Source: CAIWHR01 sp963846855
Lineage (GTDB): Bacteria; Pseudomonadota; Gammaproteobacteria; Burkholderiales; Casimicrobiaceae
NCBI GenBank assembly: GCA_963846855.1
Contig: CAWJXK010000008.1
Location: forward strand, 310,001 to 374,000
Length of the DNA: 64,000 bases
Direction: 5' to 3'
Shown here: in pieces, positions 61,670 to 64,000 of the stretch
Position numbering within the stretch: position 1 is the stretch's first letter
Layout: every line of letters begins with the position of its first letter
The notes under the pieces: generated by a model
The model's database searches: none
What the model was told of the DNA's origin: nothing
Seen by the model: the letters and a program-made list of their open reading frames with translations, nothing else
Program-made: the position numbers and the translations under genes

Positions 61670-62365
61670 TCAACGGGCTTTCATCTCGACCGTCACGCGC
61701 CCCGTCTGCTTGTCGGCGACGGTGACGCTCGCCTGCGTCGTGCCGAGGCGCTCGTGCCAGATGTGCAGCTTGTACTGACCCGGCGGGAGATCGTCGAACG
61801 AGAACTGCCCGTCGGCGCCGGTGATCGCGTAGAACGGGTGCGCCGACACGACGACCCAGCCCACCATCCACGAGTGGAGATCGCAGTTGATCTCCACGAT
61901 CTCCGGCTTGGCGAAGGTGACTGGAATGACGCGGCTCTTCGGCTGCGTGCGGTTGAACGACACGTTGAGCTTCGGCGTCGCGTGAATGTTGTGGAGCAGG
62001 CGGTCACTGTTCAGGAAGTCCACGGTGCCGCCCGCGGGAACGATGACGACTCGCGGGATGAACACGCATCCGTTCTGGTCCATCTCGACCTTGGCCGGCG
62101 GCGGCGCGGCGGCGCCGGCCGGCGGATTCTCCAGCCACACGACGGCGTTTCGCAGCTCCTTCTGCGGCGACACCAGGAGGTCGCCGGGCGCCTTCTCGGT
62201 GCCGCAGATGTACTGGTCGATCGTGACGTCGAACTTCTTCAGCGCCGGTAGCGCGCCGGTGACGGTCACCTTGCCCTTGATCGAGGCGCCAATCCCGATG
62301 CCCGGCGCACACAGCAGCACCGCCAACAGCACTGCCGCCCCGCCCGTCATTCGCATGCATTTCAT
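61670..62365 (-). CDS. Exported cupredoxin-like protein with carboxypeptidase-regulatory-like fold
   Basis: 231 residues. Signal peptide (MTGGAAVLLAVLLCAPGIGIGA), then a cupredoxin domain: DFLNSDRLLHNIHATPKLN and EINCDLHSWMVGWVVV supply His, Cys, His and Met ligands of a type 1 copper site. A beta-sandwich with HPFYAITGADGQFSFDDLPP and YKLHIWHERLG follows. Similar to methylamine-utilisation-type or plastocyanin-like proteins. GGAG is upstream of ATG 62365. Confidence 0.88.
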   Translation of the reverse strand: MKCMRMTGGAAVLLAVLLCAPGIGIGASIKGKVTVTGALPALKKFDVTIDQYICGTEKAPGDLLVSPQKELRNAVVWLENPPAGAAAPPPAKVEMDQNGCVFIPRVVIVPAGGTVDFLNSDRLLHNIHATPKLNVSFNRTQPKSRVIPVTFAKPEIVEINCDLHSWMVGWVVVSAHPFYAITGADGQFSFDDLPPGQYKLHIWHERLGTTQASVTVADKQTGRVTVEMKAR

Positions 62366-62974
62366 ACGGCGCTCCTTGCGCGTTGCATTCGCCTGCCCCG
62401 GCACGGCGCGAGGCGATACCGTCACCGCACCGTCAACCGGAAAACGATCGAGCGTAGCCCGGACCACCGAGGTGGTCAAGACGGGCGCGACGGGGGCGGC
62501 AGCGGGGCGCGGCGCGCCGGTCATGCGGGACGCGCATCCGCAAGTCGCGTCGCGACAACAGCAGGATGCCTGTGCTCGGCGACTTGAGCGTCGGCGTTGT
62601 CGGCTTGGCGCGATCCGCTCCTGGCGCGCGGCGCCTTAATGCGCGGTGCCGCGCGCTGATCGAGCGCCGTGCGTGGCGGAATACAGTCGCGATCGCAACG
62701 CATCGCGGTGTTGCGCATGTGTTGATGGTAAGAATTTCAGTGAGCGATGTGAGCCGCATGCGTGTAAAGCCTTCGCGCAGCGTTGTGATGGATTCCGGAA
62801 TATGGGTGTTTGCATCGGTGTTGGCTCGATGTCGATATTGATTTCGATTTTGATTCGGGGTCGATTTTGATTTCAACACCGGCATAGGCATCGATGCTTC
62901 GAGCGGCGTGGCGGGCATGCACCGCTGCTCCGACGGAGCATCGAGTCCGATACTCGACACGCAAGGAGAATCCA
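62366..62974. other. Gene-free region between divergent genes
   Basis: 609 bases. Around 62828-62872 is a run of ATTTCGATTTTGATT-type repeats. A ribosome binding site AAGGAGAATCC precedes the next start. No intact gene. Confidence 0.5.
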
Positions 62975-64000
62975 ATGCGCAAATTGCAGAGCGGTGATCG
63001 CGCGCTTGGGCGTGGCTCTGCTTCTCGGCGGGGCGGGGCGAAGCGGTCGCACAGTTGAGTACGCAGCACAATCGGGTCTCGGACGTTCCCGGGAATGGCG
63101 GATCTCACGGATCCGGCACTGATCAATGCGTGGGGCCTGGCGGCTCCGCGACTCGCTGGTGGATATCGAACAACGGCAGCGGGACGTCGACGCTCTACAA
63201 CGGCAACACGGGCGCGAAGATCGCGTTGAACGAACTTCGATGCGTCAGTGCGTCATCGTTCGGAGCGCCGACGGCACGTGTTCAACGGGGAGCGGGATTC
63301 GTGGTGACGATGCCGGACAGCGGAGCGAGCGGGGCGGCGCGCTTCATCTTCGCGAGCGAGGATGGATCGATTCGGGCTGGAATCAGGCGGTTCCGCCGCC
63401 GGTCGCCGCCGCCGCTCGTGTCGAGCCAGGCGATCGTCGCGGTCAGCGTCCGACGCGCGTTACAAGGGACTGGCCATCGCGAGCACGATCCGGGTGACGT
63501 GAGCGGTGACTTCATTATGCGACGAACTTCGTGCAGGAACGGTGGACGTGTTCGATCACGAGTTGCCGTGCACATGCGGGGCATTCGTCGGACCCAGTAG
63601 CTTCCCGAGGGCTATGACGGCGCGTTTGGTATCGCGAATCATCGACGGTGTCATCTACGTGACGTATGCGTTGCAGGACGAGAGATGCGGAAGACGACGT
63701 CGGGATGGGGCACGGATTCGTGAACGCGTTCGACGACGGCGGGGGTGCTGCTGCGGCAGGGTGCGTCGCGCGGCACGCTGAACTCGCGTGGGGACTGGCG
63801 CGCGCGCGGCGATTTCGGGAGTTTTCAGCGATCGCCTGATCGGCAACTTCGGGGACGGGCGCATCAGCGTACGGAGCTCCAATGGGCACGACGGGCAAGA
63901 GAGATGACCGATGAAGAGGACGAGGTCGCGGCAACGGAGAATATCGGTTATCGAGGAATGCTGCACAGCGCGGGCGGGCCGCGCTGCGAGATCGAGGGCT
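62975..64000 (+). pseudogene. TIGR03118-family protein gene, broken by many frameshifts; 3' end off the window
   Basis: Family motifs appear in order but in different frames: VSDVPG, MADLTDPALINAWGLAA (63095), WWISNNGSGTSTLYNGNTG (63157), GFVVTMPDSGASGAARFIF, ASEDGSI, GTVDVFDHELP, AFVGPSSFP, IDGVIYVTYALQDE, MGHGFVNAFDDGG and IGNFGDGRI. TIGR03118 proteins are secreted beta-propeller-like proteins of unknown role. At least eight frame changes occur in 1 kb, so no protein can be made as written. Either a decaying gene or poor sequence. Confidence 0.7.

Overview
The window is GC-rich, tightly packed bacterial chromosome. It looks like a betaproteobacterium (Burkholderiales/Rhodocyclales-like, not a genus I can name). 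The basis is the gene order exbB-exbD-lpxK-Trm112-kdsB-adk, a one-piece tmRNA with the tag ANDSNYALAA, GlnRS, a GlrR-type sigma-54 activator, and a DUF2339-DUF3999 pair next to lipid genes. Nearly all genes are housekeeping or conserved accessory genes.

Layout. 1-2 kb: tail of a sigma-54 response regulator and convergent thyA. 2.2-10.8 kb: one same-strand run starting at a promoter with an inverted-repeat operator: ArsR repressor, di-iron fatty acid hydroxylase, exported amidohydrolase, MFS-acyltransferase fusion, DUF2339 and DUF3999. 10.8-17 kb: sirtuin, aroC, xseA, glnS and a 280-bp element with terminal inverted repeats. 17-24.6 kb: htpX, GST, a lysine-rich SWIB protein, a gltS remnant, a binding protein, pdxH, MFS, msrA and a BrkB protein. 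24.7-29 kb: envelope/LPS cluster with a 135-bp tandem repeat. 29-39 kb: glycosyltransferase-TPR protein, PPi-dependent phosphofructokinase, DsbA-like isomerase, H+-pyrophosphatase, ggt, a flavoprotein and type II NADH dehydrogenase. 39-49.7 kb: S9 peptidase, MarC, MBL hydrolase, diguanylate cyclase, mfd, EamA transporter and YdcH. 49.8-55 kb: ssrA followed by islands marked by duplicated ssrA ends, with a LysR gene divergent from two unknown genes. 55-61 kb: methyltransferase, DUF2127, TfoX-like protein, a signalling hub (response regulator-cyclase, histidine kinase, CheY-like receiver) and an SORL-like exported protein. 61-64 kb: anomalous DNA with an 83-base pure A/T block, a cupredoxin gene and a broken TIGR03118-type gene.

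Two features stand out. First, six conserved genes on both strands (xseA, Trm112, kdsB, an MBL hydrolase, a methyltransferase and a response regulator-cyclase) each carry one extra base that must be skipped to recover the family's full protein. The end of the window is worse. This most likely reflects sequence error, but it affects annotation throughout. Second, the 3' end of ssrA is duplicated 3.5 kb downstream, outlining a small integrated island with no visible integrase and a novel LysR-divergent gene pair.

The best functional story is pyrophosphate economy (PPi-dependent PFK beside a K+-independent H+-PPase). The best candidates for undescribed biology are the LysR-flanked zinc-ribbon/unknown operon on the ssrA island, the ArsR-controlled lipid run ending in DUF2339-DUF3999, and the Cys-less SORL-like protein downstream of the kinase/receiver pair.
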